From assembly GCA_016779265.1 (NCBI GenBank), contig JADHNY010000001.1, positions 1 through 64,000 of the forward strand: a stretch of DNA of 64,000 nucleotides, read 5' to 3'. This document shows positions 1 through 9,818 of the stretch, in pieces; position 1 is the first letter of the stretch; each line of letters opens with the position of its first letter. This stretch comes from Pirellulales bacterium. GTDB lineage: Bacteria; Planctomycetota; Planctomycetia; Pirellulales; UBA1268. A program made the translations under genes and the position numbers. A model generated the notes under the pieces. That model was not told where the DNA came from, searched no databases, and saw nothing but the letters and a program-made list of their open reading frames with translations.

Positions 1-28
1 CAGTGACTCTACGAGGGCCGACCCGACC

Positions 29-424
29 ATGATGACCGATCCCATCGCCGACATGCTCACGCGGATCCGCAATGCCGTTCGGATCGAGCGTGCCGTGATC
101 GAACTGCCGACCTCAAAGGTCAAGCGGGGCGTGGCGGACGTTCTCAAACGTGAGGGCTTTATCTGGGATTGGCGGGAGGTTGAATCAGCCCCGGCGCCAA
201 AGCTTCAGCTTGATCTGAAGTATGGTCCGAACGGAGAGCGGGTGATTCGGCACATTCGTCGCGTGAGTTCTCCCGGGCGTCGGATCTACAGCCGCTCGAC
301 TCGACTCCGCCCGGTGCTTGGTGGCCTTGGGATCTCGATCGTGTCGACCTCTGGTGGCGTGCTGAGTGATCGCGAAGCCCGGCAGAAGAAGCTGGGTGGC
401 GAAGTCCTCGCTGAGCTGTGGTAG
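29..424 (+). CDS. rpsH: 30S ribosomal protein S8
   Basis: MTDPIADMLTRIRNA start and GGLGISIVSTSGGVLSDREARQKKLGGEVLAELW C-terminus are S8 hallmarks; first gene of a spc-operon order. Confidence 0.97.
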   Translation: MMTDPIADMLTRIRNAVRIERAVIELPTSKVKRGVADVLKREGFIWDWREVESAPAPKLQLDLKYGPNGERVIRHIRRVSSPGRRIYSRSTRLRPVLGGLGISIVSTSGGVLSDREARQKKLGGEVLAELW

Positions 425-513
425 TCCGTTGAGGCGAGAGGGCGGCAGGCCCTGGCGTTACGAGTTGCATACATCTCCGAACACACGTTGGTGAACAAAG
501 AAGAGATCGAGTC

Positions 514-1053
514 ATGTCGCGAGTAGGAAAATCCCCCGTTCCGCTTCCCAAGGGCGTGAAGGCGTCGCTCGAGAATGGCGACTTTCGTGTTGAAGGTCCG
601 CTTGGGAAGCTTGAGCTGCGCCCGCATCCGAATGTCCGCGTTGAGGTTGAGGACGCTGAAGTTCGGGTCACACGGCAGGACGACACGCGGATCTCGCGGA
701 GTGTGCACGGTCTCACCCGGGCACTGATTGCGAATATGGTTGAGGGTGTTGAGAAGGGGTACGAGAAACGGCTTGAGGTGGTGGGGGTCGGTTACATCGC
801 CGCTGTCCAGAATGCCGTTTTGCAGCTGCGTGTTGGCTTTGCCAACGAGTTGCAGGTGCCGATTCCGACAGGTCTGACGGTGACCTGCCCCGATCAAACG
901 CACATTTCGATCAAAGGCATCGACAAGCAGCAGGTTGGCCAGTTCGCGGCCGAGGTGCGTGCCCTGCGGAAGCCCGAGCCCTATAAGGGGAAGGGCATTC
1001 GGTACGAGAACGAGCAGGTGCGGCGTAAGGCAGGTAAGGCAGTCACCAAGTAA
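514..1053 (+). CDS. rplF: 50S ribosomal protein L6
   Basis: MSRVGKSPVPLPKGV start and C-terminal EPYKGKGIRYENEQVRRKAGKAVTK; synteny. Confidence 0.97.
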   Translation: MSRVGKSPVPLPKGVKASLENGDFRVEGPLGKLELRPHPNVRVEVEDAEVRVTRQDDTRISRSVHGLTRALIANMVEGVEKGYEKRLEVVGVGYIAAVQNAVLQLRVGFANELQVPIPTGLTVTCPDQTHISIKGIDKQQVGQFAAEVRALRKPEPYKGKGIRYENEQVRRKAGKAVTK

Positions 1054-1156
1054 CGTAGGAAGGCACGCTGGCAGTTCAGCGAACAGGGCGGATCTGAAGC
1101 CACAGTTCGCACCAGCTTAGAAGCCTCGGCTGCTCGAGAGCCGACACCAAGCACGC

Positions 1157-1188
1157 AGCAACAAGCACACACAGCAACAAGCACACAC
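1157..1188. repeat. Two exact tandem copies of the 16-mer agcaacaagcacacac in the rplF-rplR spacer
   Basis: 1157-1172 and 1173-1188 are identical by eye. Confidence 0.9.
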
Positions 1189-1220
1189 AGACAGTACGAC
1201 GGAATACGGGAAGAAGAGCA

Positions 1221-1589
1221 ATGGACCACGCAAGAACGAACCTTCGCCAGCGGAATCGACGTCGCTTTCGCGTGCGGAAGCGTCTCAACGGCACTGCCGA
1301 GCGTCCTCGGCTGACGGTGTTTCGCTCCCACAAGCACATCTATGCACAGATTGTCGACGACACCAGTGGCCGCACGGTTGCCTCGGCGAGCACTGCGGAC
1401 AAGTCGCTGCGTGATCAGTTTGGCTTTGGTGGTAACCGCACCGCGGCCGAGGCGATTGGCAAGGCTGTTGCAGAGCGAGCTCAGGCCGCTGGCGTCAAGC
1501 AGGTCTGCTTTGACCGCGGCAGCTTCCGCTATCACGGGCGAGTCGCTGCCCTCGCAGATGCGGCCCGCGCTGCGGGACTCGAGTTCTAA
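1221..1589 (+). CDS. rplR: 50S ribosomal protein L18
   Basis: [54 protein letters not shown]; synteny. Confidence 0.97.
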   Translation: MDHARTNLRQRNRRRFRVRKRLNGTAERPRLTVFRSHKHIYAQIVDDTSGRTVASASTADKSLRDQFGFGGNRTAAEAIGKAVAERAQAAGVKQVCFDRGSFRYHGRVAALADAARAAGLEF

Positions 1590-1664
1590 AGGCGTCTCAC
1601 GGTAACCACGTAGGCCAGAACGGGCCCCGAAACAGACCATTTTTCATCGAGGAAGCAAGGGAAC

Positions 1665-2156
1665 ATGTCGTCAGGCAGAGAGCAGCGAAGCGGCGAGTTC
1701 AGCGAGCGTGTCGTCAAGGTCCGGCGGTGTGCCGCTGTGGTGAAGGGCGGCCGCCGTTTTAGCTTTGCCGGCCTCGTCGTGGTCGGAAACGGCCAGGGCA
1801 AGGTGGGGTGGGGCTATGGCAAGGCCAATGAGGTGCCGCCAGCTGTTGAGAAGGGCATCAAGGACGGGATGAAGAACCTCGTCGAGGTGCCACTCGCCGG
1901 TGGTACCATTCCGCATCGGGTCGTGGGTGTTAGCGGCACCAGCCGAGTGATCATGCTCCCGGCCAACCCTGGTACTGGCGTGATCGCTGGCGCTTCGGTG
2001 CGTGCGGTCTGCGAGTCGGCAGGTATTCAGGACGTGCTGACCAAGGCCCAAGGCTCAACAAACCCACTGAATCTCGTGAAGGCTGCGATCGACGCTCTGC
2101 GTCAGTTGCGGACACGCGATGAGGTTGAGCGGCTTCGCGGCGTCACCCTCAGTTAA
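1665..2156 (+). CDS. rpsE: 30S ribosomal protein S5
   Basis: ERVVKVRRCAAVVKGGRRFSFAGLVVVGNGQGKVGWGYGKA; synteny. Confidence 0.97.
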   Translation: MSSGREQRSGEFSERVVKVRRCAAVVKGGRRFSFAGLVVVGNGQGKVGWGYGKANEVPPAVEKGIKDGMKNLVEVPLAGGTIPHRVVGVSGTSRVIMLPANPGTGVIAGASVRAVCESAGIQDVLTKAQGSTNPLNLVKAAIDALRQLRTRDEVERLRGVTLS

Positions 2157-2175
2157 CCATTTAGGACGGCAGGGA

Positions 2176-2191
2176 CCGCTGCCGGCAGCGG
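2176..2191. repeat. Perfect 16-bp palindrome CCGCTGCCGGCAGCGG in the rpsE-rplO gap
   Basis: Read directly; possible hairpin, followed by a cgtttcgttttt stretch. Confidence 0.75.
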
Positions 2192-2271
2192 AGTGGATGG
2201 CGTTTCGTTTTTGAGACAGCCTGCTGCTCGCCACCAACACGTTTCGTTCAAATAGCGAAGGACTCTGTGCC

Positions 2272-2778
2272 ATGCGTCTCGACGATGTCAACAAAGGGAT
2301 TCACAAGAACCGTAAGCGGCTGCGGGTCGGCCGTGGTCCGGGATCTGGTCGTGGCAAGACATCTGGACGTGGTCACAAGGGCCAAGGGCAGCTCGCAGGC
2401 TGGTCAGCGTCGGCGATATTTGAAGGCGCTCGGATGCCGATCATTCGGCAGATTCCGAAACGTGGTTTCCACAATCGATTTGCTCGCGCGGTGTTCGCGG
2501 TGAACGTCGGCGAGATCGCGAAGGCGTTCCCCGCTGGAGCCGAAGTGACCCCTGAGACGCTCAAGGCGGCTGGGCTCGCTCGTGGCGTCTGGGACGAACT
2601 GAAGGTGCTCGGGCAGGGGGATGTTCCGCATGCCCTCAAGGTTTCAGCCCATCGGATGAGCCGTCAGGCACGGGAAAAGATTCTTGCAGCCGGCGGCACG
2701 GTGACGGACCTCCCAGGACCGGCAGCCGTGGTCAAAGGTCAGAAAAAGCCATCGCAGAAAACAGCGGCCGCGGAGTAG
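2272..2778 (+). CDS. rplO: 50S ribosomal protein L15
   Basis: MRLDDVNKG...KRLRVGRGPGSGRGKTSGRGHKGQGQ; synteny. Confidence 0.97.
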   Translation: MRLDDVNKGIHKNRKRLRVGRGPGSGRGKTSGRGHKGQGQLAGWSASAIFEGARMPIIRQIPKRGFHNRFARAVFAVNVGEIAKAFPAGAEVTPETLKAAGLARGVWDELKVLGQGDVPHALKVSAHRMSRQAREKILAAGGTVTDLPGPAAVVKGQKKPSQKTAAAE

Positions 2779-2868
2779 GGTATCGGTCCCTGGAAGACCG
2801 GTCTGAGATGACCGGCCCATGCGGCGACCGCCGCGGGTTGCCCCTACGCCTCAGGAGGAAGCGGACTG

Positions 2869-4230
2869 GTGCTTGAGAAACTCCGCATCATTTTTACGAT
2901 CCCTGAACTTCGGCAGAAGATTCTGCTGACCCTGGGATTGCTTGCGATCTACCGCGTCGGCTGGCAGGTTCCGCTTCCGATCGTCGATCCTCAGGCAATG
3001 ACAGCCTTTGCCGAGGAGGCAGGCGGTCTTGGTGACCTGCTGAAGACGGTTGCGGTTTTCTCGGCGAGCCAGCTCTCGCAGGCAACGATCTTCGGCCTGG
3101 GGATCATGCCGTACATTTCGGCATCCATCATTTTCCAGCTGCTGGGAACGGTTTGGCCACCTCTGGAGCGTCTCCAGAAGGAAGGCGAGAGCGGCCGCAA
3201 GAAGATTAACGAGTACACCCGCTATGCGACCGTGGTGATCTGCCTGGTCCAAAGCTGGGCGTATGTCGCCTTCTTAGCGTCGACTCGCATCGGTGAAATG
3301 CCGTTGATCGATTCCGCATTCTTGGTGGATGGTCGGCTGCCGTTGATGTGGCAGTTCGTGGCGGTAATGACGATGACTGCCGGGACCATCTTCTTGATGT
3401 GGCTCGGTGAGCAGATCGACGAGTTTGGTATCGGGAACGGCATCAGTCTGCTCATCATGGCAGGCATTCTTGCCGCCATGCCGAGTGCTCTTGTGGAACT
3501 GACCAGCGACACCAGTTGGGAACTCGGTGGCGGTGGTGGAAAGATGGGAGTTGAGACGCTGATTGTGCTGGCGGCGTTGTTCGTCGGCGTGGTGGCGGGT
3601 GTCGTGTTCATGACTCAAGGGCAGCGACGGATTCCAACGCAGAGTGCCAAGCATGTGCGTGGACGTCGCGTCTACGGTGGGACGCGTCAGTATCTGCCAT
3701 TGCGAGTGAATCAGGCCGGCGTCATGCCGATCATTTTCGCCAGTTCGCTGCTCCTGTTTCCGCAGATGCTGTTCCAGTATCTGCACAATGCCAGCCCAGG
3801 GAGTGCGATCCTGGGGTCGTTGCACGATTCGTTCACGCGAGGGCAGTCGTTTATCTACAACCTGCTCTATGTGCTCCTGATCTACTTCTTCTGCTACTTC
3901 TGGACGGCGATCACCTTCAACCCGAAGGATATTGCTGACAACCTGAAGAACTTTGGGACCTTTATTCCTGGATACCGTCCCGGTAAGCGGACTGCGGACT
4001 ACCTGGAACGGGTCATGGAGCGGATCACCTACGTCGGCGCTGGATTCCTGGCGTTGGTGGCGATCATTCCGACGATCGTGGCCGGTGCCTTGGGGATTCC
4101 AGCACAGATTGCGAGTTTCTATGGTGGGACTGGGTTGCTCATTGCGGTGAGCGTGGCCTTTGACCTCGTGCAGAAGATTGACAGTCATCTCGTGATGCGT
4201 AACTACAGCGGGCTGCTCGAGAAGTCTTGA
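2869..4230 (+). CDS. secY: Preprotein translocase subunit SecY (GTG start after aggagg SD)
   Basis: Multi-TM protein with GLGIMPYISASIIFQLL, EFGIGNGISLLI, RIPTQSAKHVRGRRVYGG; spc-operon position. Confidence 0.97.
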   Translation: MLEKLRIIFTIPELRQKILLTLGLLAIYRVGWQVPLPIVDPQAMTAFAEEAGGLGDLLKTVAVFSASQLSQATIFGLGIMPYISASIIFQLLGTVWPPLERLQKEGESGRKKINEYTRYATVVICLVQSWAYVAFLASTRIGEMPLIDSAFLVDGRLPLMWQFVAVMTMTAGTIFLMWLGEQIDEFGIGNGISLLIMAGILAAMPSALVELTSDTSWELGGGGGKMGVETLIVLAALFVGVVAGVVFMTQGQRRIPTQSAKHVRGRRVYGGTRQYLPLRVNQAGVMPIIFASSLLLFPQMLFQYLHNASPGSAILGSLHDSFTRGQSFIYNLLYVLLIYFFCYFWTAITFNPKDIADNLKNFGTFIPGYRPGKRTADYLERVMERITYVGAGFLALVAIIPTIVAGALGIPAQIASFYGGTGLLIAVSVAFDLVQKIDSHLVMRNYSGLLEKS

Positions 4231-4348
4231 TCAGCGGTCTTGCCGGCTGATGCCGGCAGCACGTCATCGGAGTGCTCAGCTCACCGTCAGCGTTCGTCCA
4301 CCTCCTTGTCGAGCCGCCGGTGATCTCGCCGGTCGCGGTCCATCACTC

Positions 4349-4939
4349 ATGCGGATTGTCCTTATCGGGCCACCGGGAGCCGGCAAAGGCACACAGTGCC
4401 AAAGGCTCTTGGAGTACCTGGACGTCCCGCATCTCTCCACAGGTGAAATGCTGAGACAGGCCGTCTCTGGGGGGACTCGTGAGGGGCAGCAGGCCGCGAG
4501 TTACATGGAGAGCGGCCAGCTTGTTCCCGATGAGTTGATCGTTGGGATGGTCAGTCAGCGATTGATGCGACCTGACTGCCGCGCTGGCTGCCTGCTTGAC
4601 GGCTTTCCACGAACGCTTCGGCAGGCTGCGACATTGGATGAGTTTCTGGAGCGGCAGGCGATGACGCTCGATGGTGTCATCGAACTCGCTGTGCCACGCG
4701 ACGAGCTTGTCCGCCGGATGCTCCTGCGGAAGCGGGAGGATGATGATCCGGAGATCTTTTCCAAGCGGATCGAGAGTTATCAACGACAGACCGCTCCGCT
4801 GCTCGACTACTACGCAAGGCAGGGAAAACTCAAAAGCATTGATGGCCTTGGTTCGGCCGAGGAGATTTTTTCTAGGGTCTGTGAGGCTGTTGAGGGTTTT
4901 GTGGCTCGCCATGATGAGCCAGAGGATGATTCCGCGTGA
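4349..4939 (+). CDS. adk: Adenylate kinase (ATG at 4349; the listed ORF is extended upstream)
   Basis: MRIVLIGPPGAGKGTQC P-loop, HLSTGEMLR, DGFPRTLRQA; secY-adk-map synteny. Confidence 0.96.
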   Translation: MRIVLIGPPGAGKGTQCQRLLEYLDVPHLSTGEMLRQAVSGGTREGQQAASYMESGQLVPDELIVGMVSQRLMRPDCRAGCLLDGFPRTLRQAATLDEFLERQAMTLDGVIELAVPRDELVRRMLLRKREDDDPEIFSKRIESYQRQTAPLLDYYARQGKLKSIDGLGSAEEIFSRVCEAVEGFVARHDEPEDDSA

Positions 4940-4947
4940 GCGACACG

Positions 4948-4972
4948 GCCTCCAGGGTGGGGGCCTGGAGGC
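4948..4972 (+). terminator. Hairpin after adk: GCCTCCAGG-gtggggg-CCTGGAGGC
   Basis: 9-bp perfect stem just after the adk stop codon; no strong T-tract, so a terminator role is only a candidate. Confidence 0.5.
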
Positions 4973-5050
4973 ATGTCGTGGGTCACCTTGGTGTTTCATT
5001 CTGCTGATAGCGTTCTGGTGTCGAGGCCGGGCTGCCGAGGCTTGGCAGTG

Positions 5051-5059
5051 GTATACTTG
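5051..5059 (+). promoter_or_regulatory. Putative -10 element GTATACTTG upstream of map
   Basis: TATACT at 5052-5057, about 70 bp upstream of map; identical 9-mer at 9819 and 42961. Confidence 0.5.
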
Positions 5060-5123
5060 TCCCCCGCGGCGAACGGCCGCACACTCAGTTTTCCCCTGAC
5101 AAACGAGAGTCGAGTCAACGCAC

Positions 5124-5936
5124 GTGGTGAATCTTCGTAGCCCCAGGGAAATCGCGGCCATGCGTCGCGCAGGTCTGGTTGTCTGGGCAGCCCATCAGTT
5201 AGCCAGGTCTTTAGTGCGGCCCGGGGTCACCACCGAGGACCTCGATCGGCAGATCGAAGAGTTTTATGTCAAGCAAGGGGCCGAGCCGCTGTTTAAGGGT
5301 GTGCCTCATCCCAGTCCGGGAAAGCCTGCATTTCCTTCGGTGTGCTGCATGTCCGTCAATGACGAAGTCGTGCACGGGATTCCATCGTCACGGGTCCTTC
5401 AGGAGGGGGATGTCGTCAGCGTCGATACCGGAGCTCGCGTGGGCGGCTGGTGTGGAGATTCCGCGGTGACCTACCCAGTTGGCAGGATTGATGACGAGGT
5501 CCAGAAACTGCTGGACTGCACCTCAGGTGTGCTCAACTTGGCGATTGAGCTGATGGGGCAGCGGAGCCGTTGGAGCGATGTGGCTACGGAGATGGCAAAG
5601 TATGTTCGCGACCACGGATTCTCGGTGGTGGAGAACTTCGTCGGGCATGGCATCGGGCGAAATATGCACGAGGAGCCACAGGTGCCCAACTTCTGCACCC
5701 CGCAGTATCGGCGAAATCACGACTTTGCTCTTGAGCCTGGGCTCGTGATTGCGGTCGAGCCGATGGTCAATATTGGCTCAAAGAAGGTTCGTGGGCTTGC
5801 AGACGACTGGACGCAGTCCACCGTTGATGGCAAGGCAAGTGCCCACTTTGAGCACACAATTGCGATTACCGAGAGCGGTCCGGTCGTGCTGACATCGGCT
5901 CCCCGCGAGGGAGAATCGTTTGAGTCGGAGGCCTGA
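5124..5936 (+). CDS. map: Methionine aminopeptidase type I (GTG start)
   Basis: SVCCMSVNDEVVHGIP, VSVDTGARVGGWCGDSAVTY, VGHGIGRNMHEEPQVPN metal-site motifs. Confidence 0.96.
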   Translation: MVNLRSPREIAAMRRAGLVVWAAHQLARSLVRPGVTTEDLDRQIEEFYVKQGAEPLFKGVPHPSPGKPAFPSVCCMSVNDEVVHGIPSSRVLQEGDVVSVDTGARVGGWCGDSAVTYPVGRIDDEVQKLLDCTSGVLNLAIELMGQRSRWSDVATEMAKYVRDHGFSVVENFVGHGIGRNMHEEPQVPNFCTPQYRRNHDFALEPGLVIAVEPMVNIGSKKVRGLADDWTQSTVDGKASAHFEHTIAITESGPVVLTSAPREGESFESEA

Positions 5937-5944
5937 TTTGGCCG

Positions 5945-5969
5945 CCGGCCTGGAGTCAGCAGAGGCCGG
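5945..5969 (+). terminator. Hairpin CCGGCCT...AGGCCGG after map, followed by gtattttt
   Basis: 7-bp stem soon after the map stop codon; T-rich run about 7 nt downstream. Confidence 0.45.
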
Positions 5970-6092
5970 AATGCGGTATTTTTCGGAATGTGTTCTACCC
6001 CCTTGTGGAGCACGCCGGGGCCCTCCTATACTTCGGGGCTCCCGGTTGTATCCCGATCCTTGTGAGGCGCGGTGGGTTGTCCGCGGTTGATG

Positions 6093-6206
6093 ATGAAGGT
6101 TCGCGCAAGCGTCAAACGTATCTGCGAAAAGTGCAAGATCGTGCGTCGGCGCGGTGTGGTCTTCGTCGTCTGCGAGAACCCACGTCATAAGCAGCGACAA
6201 GGCTAG
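6093..6206 (+). CDS. rpmJ: 50S ribosomal protein L36 (37 aa; below the ORF-track size cutoff)
   Basis: Hand translation [37 protein letters not shown]; CxxC...C...H zinc motif; sits just before rpsM. Confidence 0.95.
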   Translation: MKVRASVKRICEKCKIVRRRGVVFVVCENPRHKQRQG

Positions 6207-6344
6207 GGGCCGGTTGGTCTCTCTGTAGTAGGTTTCGTGCACCTGTTTCGGTCATCTCTGCGGTTTGATTCGCAGGAATGATTGACATGTGCTGCTTGCT
6301 GTGGGGTTTCCTGAAGTCCAAATGCCACACTGGAACGAGCGGAC

Positions 6345-6728
6345 ATGCCACGCCTTCTCGGAGTCGACATCCCGTCGGAGAAGAAGACGGTTTATTCCCT
6401 GCAGTACCTCTACGGCGTTGGGCCGAGAGTGTCGCGGGAGCTCTGCCACAAAGCTGGGATCGACCCGCTTGGCAAAGCACGAGACCTGCAAGAGGACGAG
6501 CTCGCACGTCTCGCGGCGTTGCTCGACAAAGACTACGTGTGTGAGGGGCAGCTGCGTCGGCAGGTTGCTCAGAACGTTTCCCGATTGAAGGATATTGGGG
6601 CGTATCGCGGCCTGAGGCATCGTCGAGGCCTGCCAGTTCGGGGGCAGCGGACGAAGACCAACGCTCGAACTCGGAAGGGTCCGAAGAAGACCGTCGCCGG
6701 GAAGAAGGGCGTGAAGGATCTCAGGTAG
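6345..6728 (+). CDS. rpsM: 30S ribosomal protein S13
   Basis: MPRLLGVDIPSEKKTVYSLQYLYGVG, YRGLRHRRGLPVRGQRTKTNARTRKGP. Confidence 0.97.
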   Translation: MPRLLGVDIPSEKKTVYSLQYLYGVGPRVSRELCHKAGIDPLGKARDLQEDELARLAALLDKDYVCEGQLRRQVAQNVSRLKDIGAYRGLRHRRGLPVRGQRTKTNARTRKGPKKTVAGKKGVKDLR

Positions 6729-6806
6729 CCTGGGGGTGCCGCCGTTGTTGCGTCGTGGCAGCAGGTGTGCGTCTTAGCTGAATAAATAGAGTCTGGAGGA
6801 TGGTTC

Positions 6807-7184
6807 GTGGCCAAAGGGTCGAAGCAAAGAAAAAAGAGCGTGTCGGCGGGCATCGCCTATATCTCGGCGAGCTTCAATAACACGACAGTGACGATCACTG
6901 ACAATCGTGGCGACACGCTGTGCTGGGCGAGTGGTGGAACCTGCGGCTTCAAGGGAAGTCGGAAGGGCACCCCGTTTGCTGGTCAGTTGGCAGCTCAGCA
7001 GGCTGCGGAAAAGGCCGCGAAGTTCGGCGTCAAAGACCTTGAGGTCAAAGTTCGAGGCCCTGGAAGTGGCCGCGAAAGTGCCATCACCGCCCTTCAGGCG
7101 GCCGGCATGAATGTGAAGAGCATCGAGGATGTGACGCCGCTGCCGCACAATGGCTGCCGGCCGCCAAAGAAGCGTCGCGTCTAG
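6807..7184 (+). CDS. rpsK: 30S ribosomal protein S11 (GTG start)
   Basis: [62 protein letters not shown]. Confidence 0.97.
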   Translation: MAKGSKQRKKSVSAGIAYISASFNNTTVTITDNRGDTLCWASGGTCGFKGSRKGTPFAGQLAAQQAAEKAAKFGVKDLEVKVRGPGSGRESAITALQAAGMNVKSIEDVTPLPHNGCRPPKKRRV

Positions 7185-7369
7185 CGGGTGTTCTTGGTGG
7201 CATGAGTTCGCAAGAGGCGAGTCGTGTCGCTAGCCTGCACGCCCTCGTGGGTCGTGAGGCGGAAATGGTCGCGTGCGACCATGTTCATGGCGAGTGAGTT
7301 TGAACACATTAAGTCAGCTGCTGGTCGAGTAGCGACCACAAAGGATCAAGGCGAGGTACGGTAGGAACC

Positions 7370-7996
7370 ATGGGACGAATCACTGGGCCGGTGTGCCGGC
7401 TGTGTCGACGCGATGGACTCAAGCTCTTTCTGAAGGGGAGTCGGTGCGACACGCCCAAGTGTGCGTTTGAACGCCGCAGCACACCTCCGGGTATGGTTCA
7501 GCGTCGCCGCCCGAAGCAGACTGACTACGGTATCCATCTGCGAGAGAAGCAGAAGGTTAAGCACTATTACGGTGTCCTGGAGCGTCAGTTCCGCAACTAC
7601 TTTGCGGCTGCGGAGCGAGGCAAGACAAACACCGGTGAGGCCCTGATGTCGCTTCTGGAGCGACGACTCGACAATGTTGTGCATCGCATGGGCTTTGCGG
7701 CCTCACGGTCAGCGGCTCGTCAGATGGTGCAGCATGGCCACATCACCATCAACGGCCGTCGGCTGGACATTCCGAGCTACCTCGTGAAGGCTGGCGATGT
7801 GGTTCGCGTCAAGAACCGGAAGAAGAGCCTGCAGCTGGTGCACTCTGTGCTGGCTGAGGGACGCCGCGAGGTGCCTGATTTCCTGACGCGTGTTGATGGC
7901 GGCGTGCCCGAGGGGCGTGTCGACCGACTGCCTGGTGCGGACGATGTGTCGATCCCCGTTCAGGCCAACTTGATCATTGAGCTCTGCTCGAAGTGA
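7370..7996 (+). CDS. rpsD: 30S ribosomal protein S4 (with Cys-rich N-terminal zinc motif)
   Basis: CRLCRRDGLKLFLKGSRCDTPKCAFERR, MGFAASRSAARQMVQHGHITINGRRLDIPSY. Confidence 0.97.
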   Translation: MGRITGPVCRLCRRDGLKLFLKGSRCDTPKCAFERRSTPPGMVQRRRPKQTDYGIHLREKQKVKHYYGVLERQFRNYFAAAERGKTNTGEALMSLLERRLDNVVHRMGFAASRSAARQMVQHGHITINGRRLDIPSYLVKAGDVVRVKNRKKSLQLVHSVLAEGRREVPDFLTRVDGGVPEGRVDRLPGADDVSIPVQANLIIELCSK

Positions 7997-8097
7997 GTGC
8001 TGCAGCATTCGCGTAACGTCCATCCCACCTGCAATTCCCGCTACACAGCTCATCCCGCCTCGGCTTCCCTGGCCGATCGTTCACAGGAGGTATCTCG

Positions 8098-9078
8098 ATG
8101 CACATTCGTTGGAGAGGTCTGGAACTGCCCGGCGTCGTTGCCGCTGATCAGGCGACCCTCACCGACACCTACGGTCGTTTCACGGCTGAGCCCTTTGAAA
8201 GGGGCTTCGGTACGACTGTGGGCAACAGCCTCCGCCGCGTGCTGCTCTCCAGCCTCGAGGGTAGTGCGATCACTCAGATCAAGGTGGGCGGCGCCCTCCA
8301 TGAGTTCACCACGATCCCGGGCGTCTTGGAGGACGTGACCGACATCGTGCTGGCGATCAAGAGCCTGGTCGTCAAGAACCATAGCGACTCGACTCGAGTG
8401 ATTCGTGTTGAGAAGAGCACGAAGGGCCCGGTGACCGCTGCTGACATCCAGACAGACGAGGCGGTTGAGGTCATCAATAAGGATCTCTTACTGGCCACGT
8501 TGACTGATGACGTGCCATTCGAGATCGAGATGGTGGTCGAGAATGGTCGTGGTTACGTCCCGGCTACGGAGCACAGCCCCGAGACGCAGGAAATCGGTAT
8601 CGTTCCTGTCGATGCGGTGTTTAGCCCCGTGACCCGTGTTCGTTACGAAGTGGAAGAGACGCGAGTTGGGCAAAAGACCAACTACGACAAGCTCACCCTT
8701 GAGATCTGGACTGACGGAACGATCACCCCAGAGATGGCGCTTGTGGAGGCTGCCAAGATTCTGCGGAAGCACCTCAATCCGTTTGTTAACTACGGTGAGC
8801 CAGGTCCTGGCGTGCATCTTCCCGCAGCGGGCGTGGACGTGTTGGCGATTGAAGCCCCTGTGTCCAGTCGGCTCGGGCAGCTGGTCAGCGACCTTGGGCT
8901 TGGTACTCGGGCTGTGAACTGCCTGGAGGCCGAGGGGATCTCCACCCTGCGTGATCTTGTCGGTCGCACGCGAGAGCAGCTTCATGAGCTGCGGAATGCT
9001 GCAGAGATCACCGTGCAAGAGATTGAAGACAAGCTTGCTGAGCATGGGCTCAGCTTGGGAATGAATACCGGAGAGTAA
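8098..9078 (+). CDS. rpoA: DNA-directed RNA polymerase subunit alpha
   Basis: [34 protein letters not shown]; alpha-[38 protein letters not shown]. Confidence 0.98.
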   Translation: MHIRWRGLELPGVVAADQATLTDTYGRFTAEPFERGFGTTVGNSLRRVLLSSLEGSAITQIKVGGALHEFTTIPGVLEDVTDIVLAIKSLVVKNHSDSTRVIRVEKSTKGPVTAADIQTDEAVEVINKDLLLATLTDDVPFEIEMVVENGRGYVPATEHSPETQEIGIVPVDAVFSPVTRVRYEVEETRVGQKTNYDKLTLEIWTDGTITPEMALVEAAKILRKHLNPFVNYGEPGPGVHLPAAGVDVLAIEAPVSSRLGQLVSDLGLGTRAVNCLEAEGISTLRDLVGRTREQLHELRNAAEITVQEIEDKLAEHGLSLGMNTGE

Positions 9079-9153
9079 GGCGAGGCGGTTCTGGTTCGAG
9101 GCCCCAACGGGTGGGCCTCCCAGGGTGCCTGAGGATTCGCGAGGAGCAGTGAG

Positions 9154-9720
9154 ATGCGGCATCGTCGCAAAGGTCGTGTTCTTGGAAGAAGTCCGTCGCA
9201 TCAGCGAGCTCTGCTTCGCAATCTTGCGTCGGCGCTGTTCCTGACTGAGGGTTCCTTCGAGGTGGACGAGCCCGGCGCTCCGAAGGTGCCCGGTCGGATC
9301 GTGACCACCTTGGCAAAGGCGAAGGAAGTTCGTCCGCTCGTGGAGCGATGTGTCACGATCGCGAAGCGTGGGATCGCAGCCTCGGCGTCAGCCGATGAGT
9401 TTGCAGCTCCTGCCGAGCGAAACACTGCCGCCTGGAAAGCGTGGCGTGAGAGTGATGCCTGGCAGAAGTGGTCGCAGGCTCGCGCTCCACTGGTGACTGC
9501 GCGTCGTCGAGTGACCACACTCCTTGGCGATAAGCAGGCCGCACGGATTCTGTTTGAGAAGGTGGCTCCGCGATTTGCCGATCGCCCGGGTGGATACACC
9601 CGCATCCTGAAGCTGGCAACGCCACGACTCGGTGATGCTGGTGCCCGTGCAATGCTTGAGTTTGTCGGGCCTGCCGTTGAGGCAGCTCCTGCCCCCGCCG
9701 TGGAACCTGCTGCGACCTAA
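9154..9720 (+). CDS. rplQ: 50S ribosomal protein L17 with Ala/Pro-rich C-terminal tail
   Basis: MRHRRKGRVLGRSPSHQRALLRNLASALF; follows rpoA. Confidence 0.95.
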   Translation: MRHRRKGRVLGRSPSHQRALLRNLASALFLTEGSFEVDEPGAPKVPGRIVTTLAKAKEVRPLVERCVTIAKRGIAASASADEFAAPAERNTAAWKAWRESDAWQKWSQARAPLVTARRRVTTLLGDKQAARILFEKVAPRFADRPGGYTRILKLATPRLGDAGARAMLEFVGPAVEAAPAPAVEPAAT

Positions 9721-9777
9721 ACCTCTGCGGAGCCTTTGGCGACCAAAGCGTCCTGCTGCAGCGGTGGCGAATGGGAT

Positions 9778-9798
9778 GAGACCCCCAAACGGGGTTTC
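9778..9798 (+). terminator. Hairpin GAGACCCC-caaac-GGGGTTTC after rplQ
   Basis: 8-bp stem (one G-T), 5-nt loop, downstream of the operon-terminal rplQ; no T-tract. Confidence 0.5.
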
Positions 9799-9818
9799 GC
9801 TCCGCCTTCCTGCCGACG

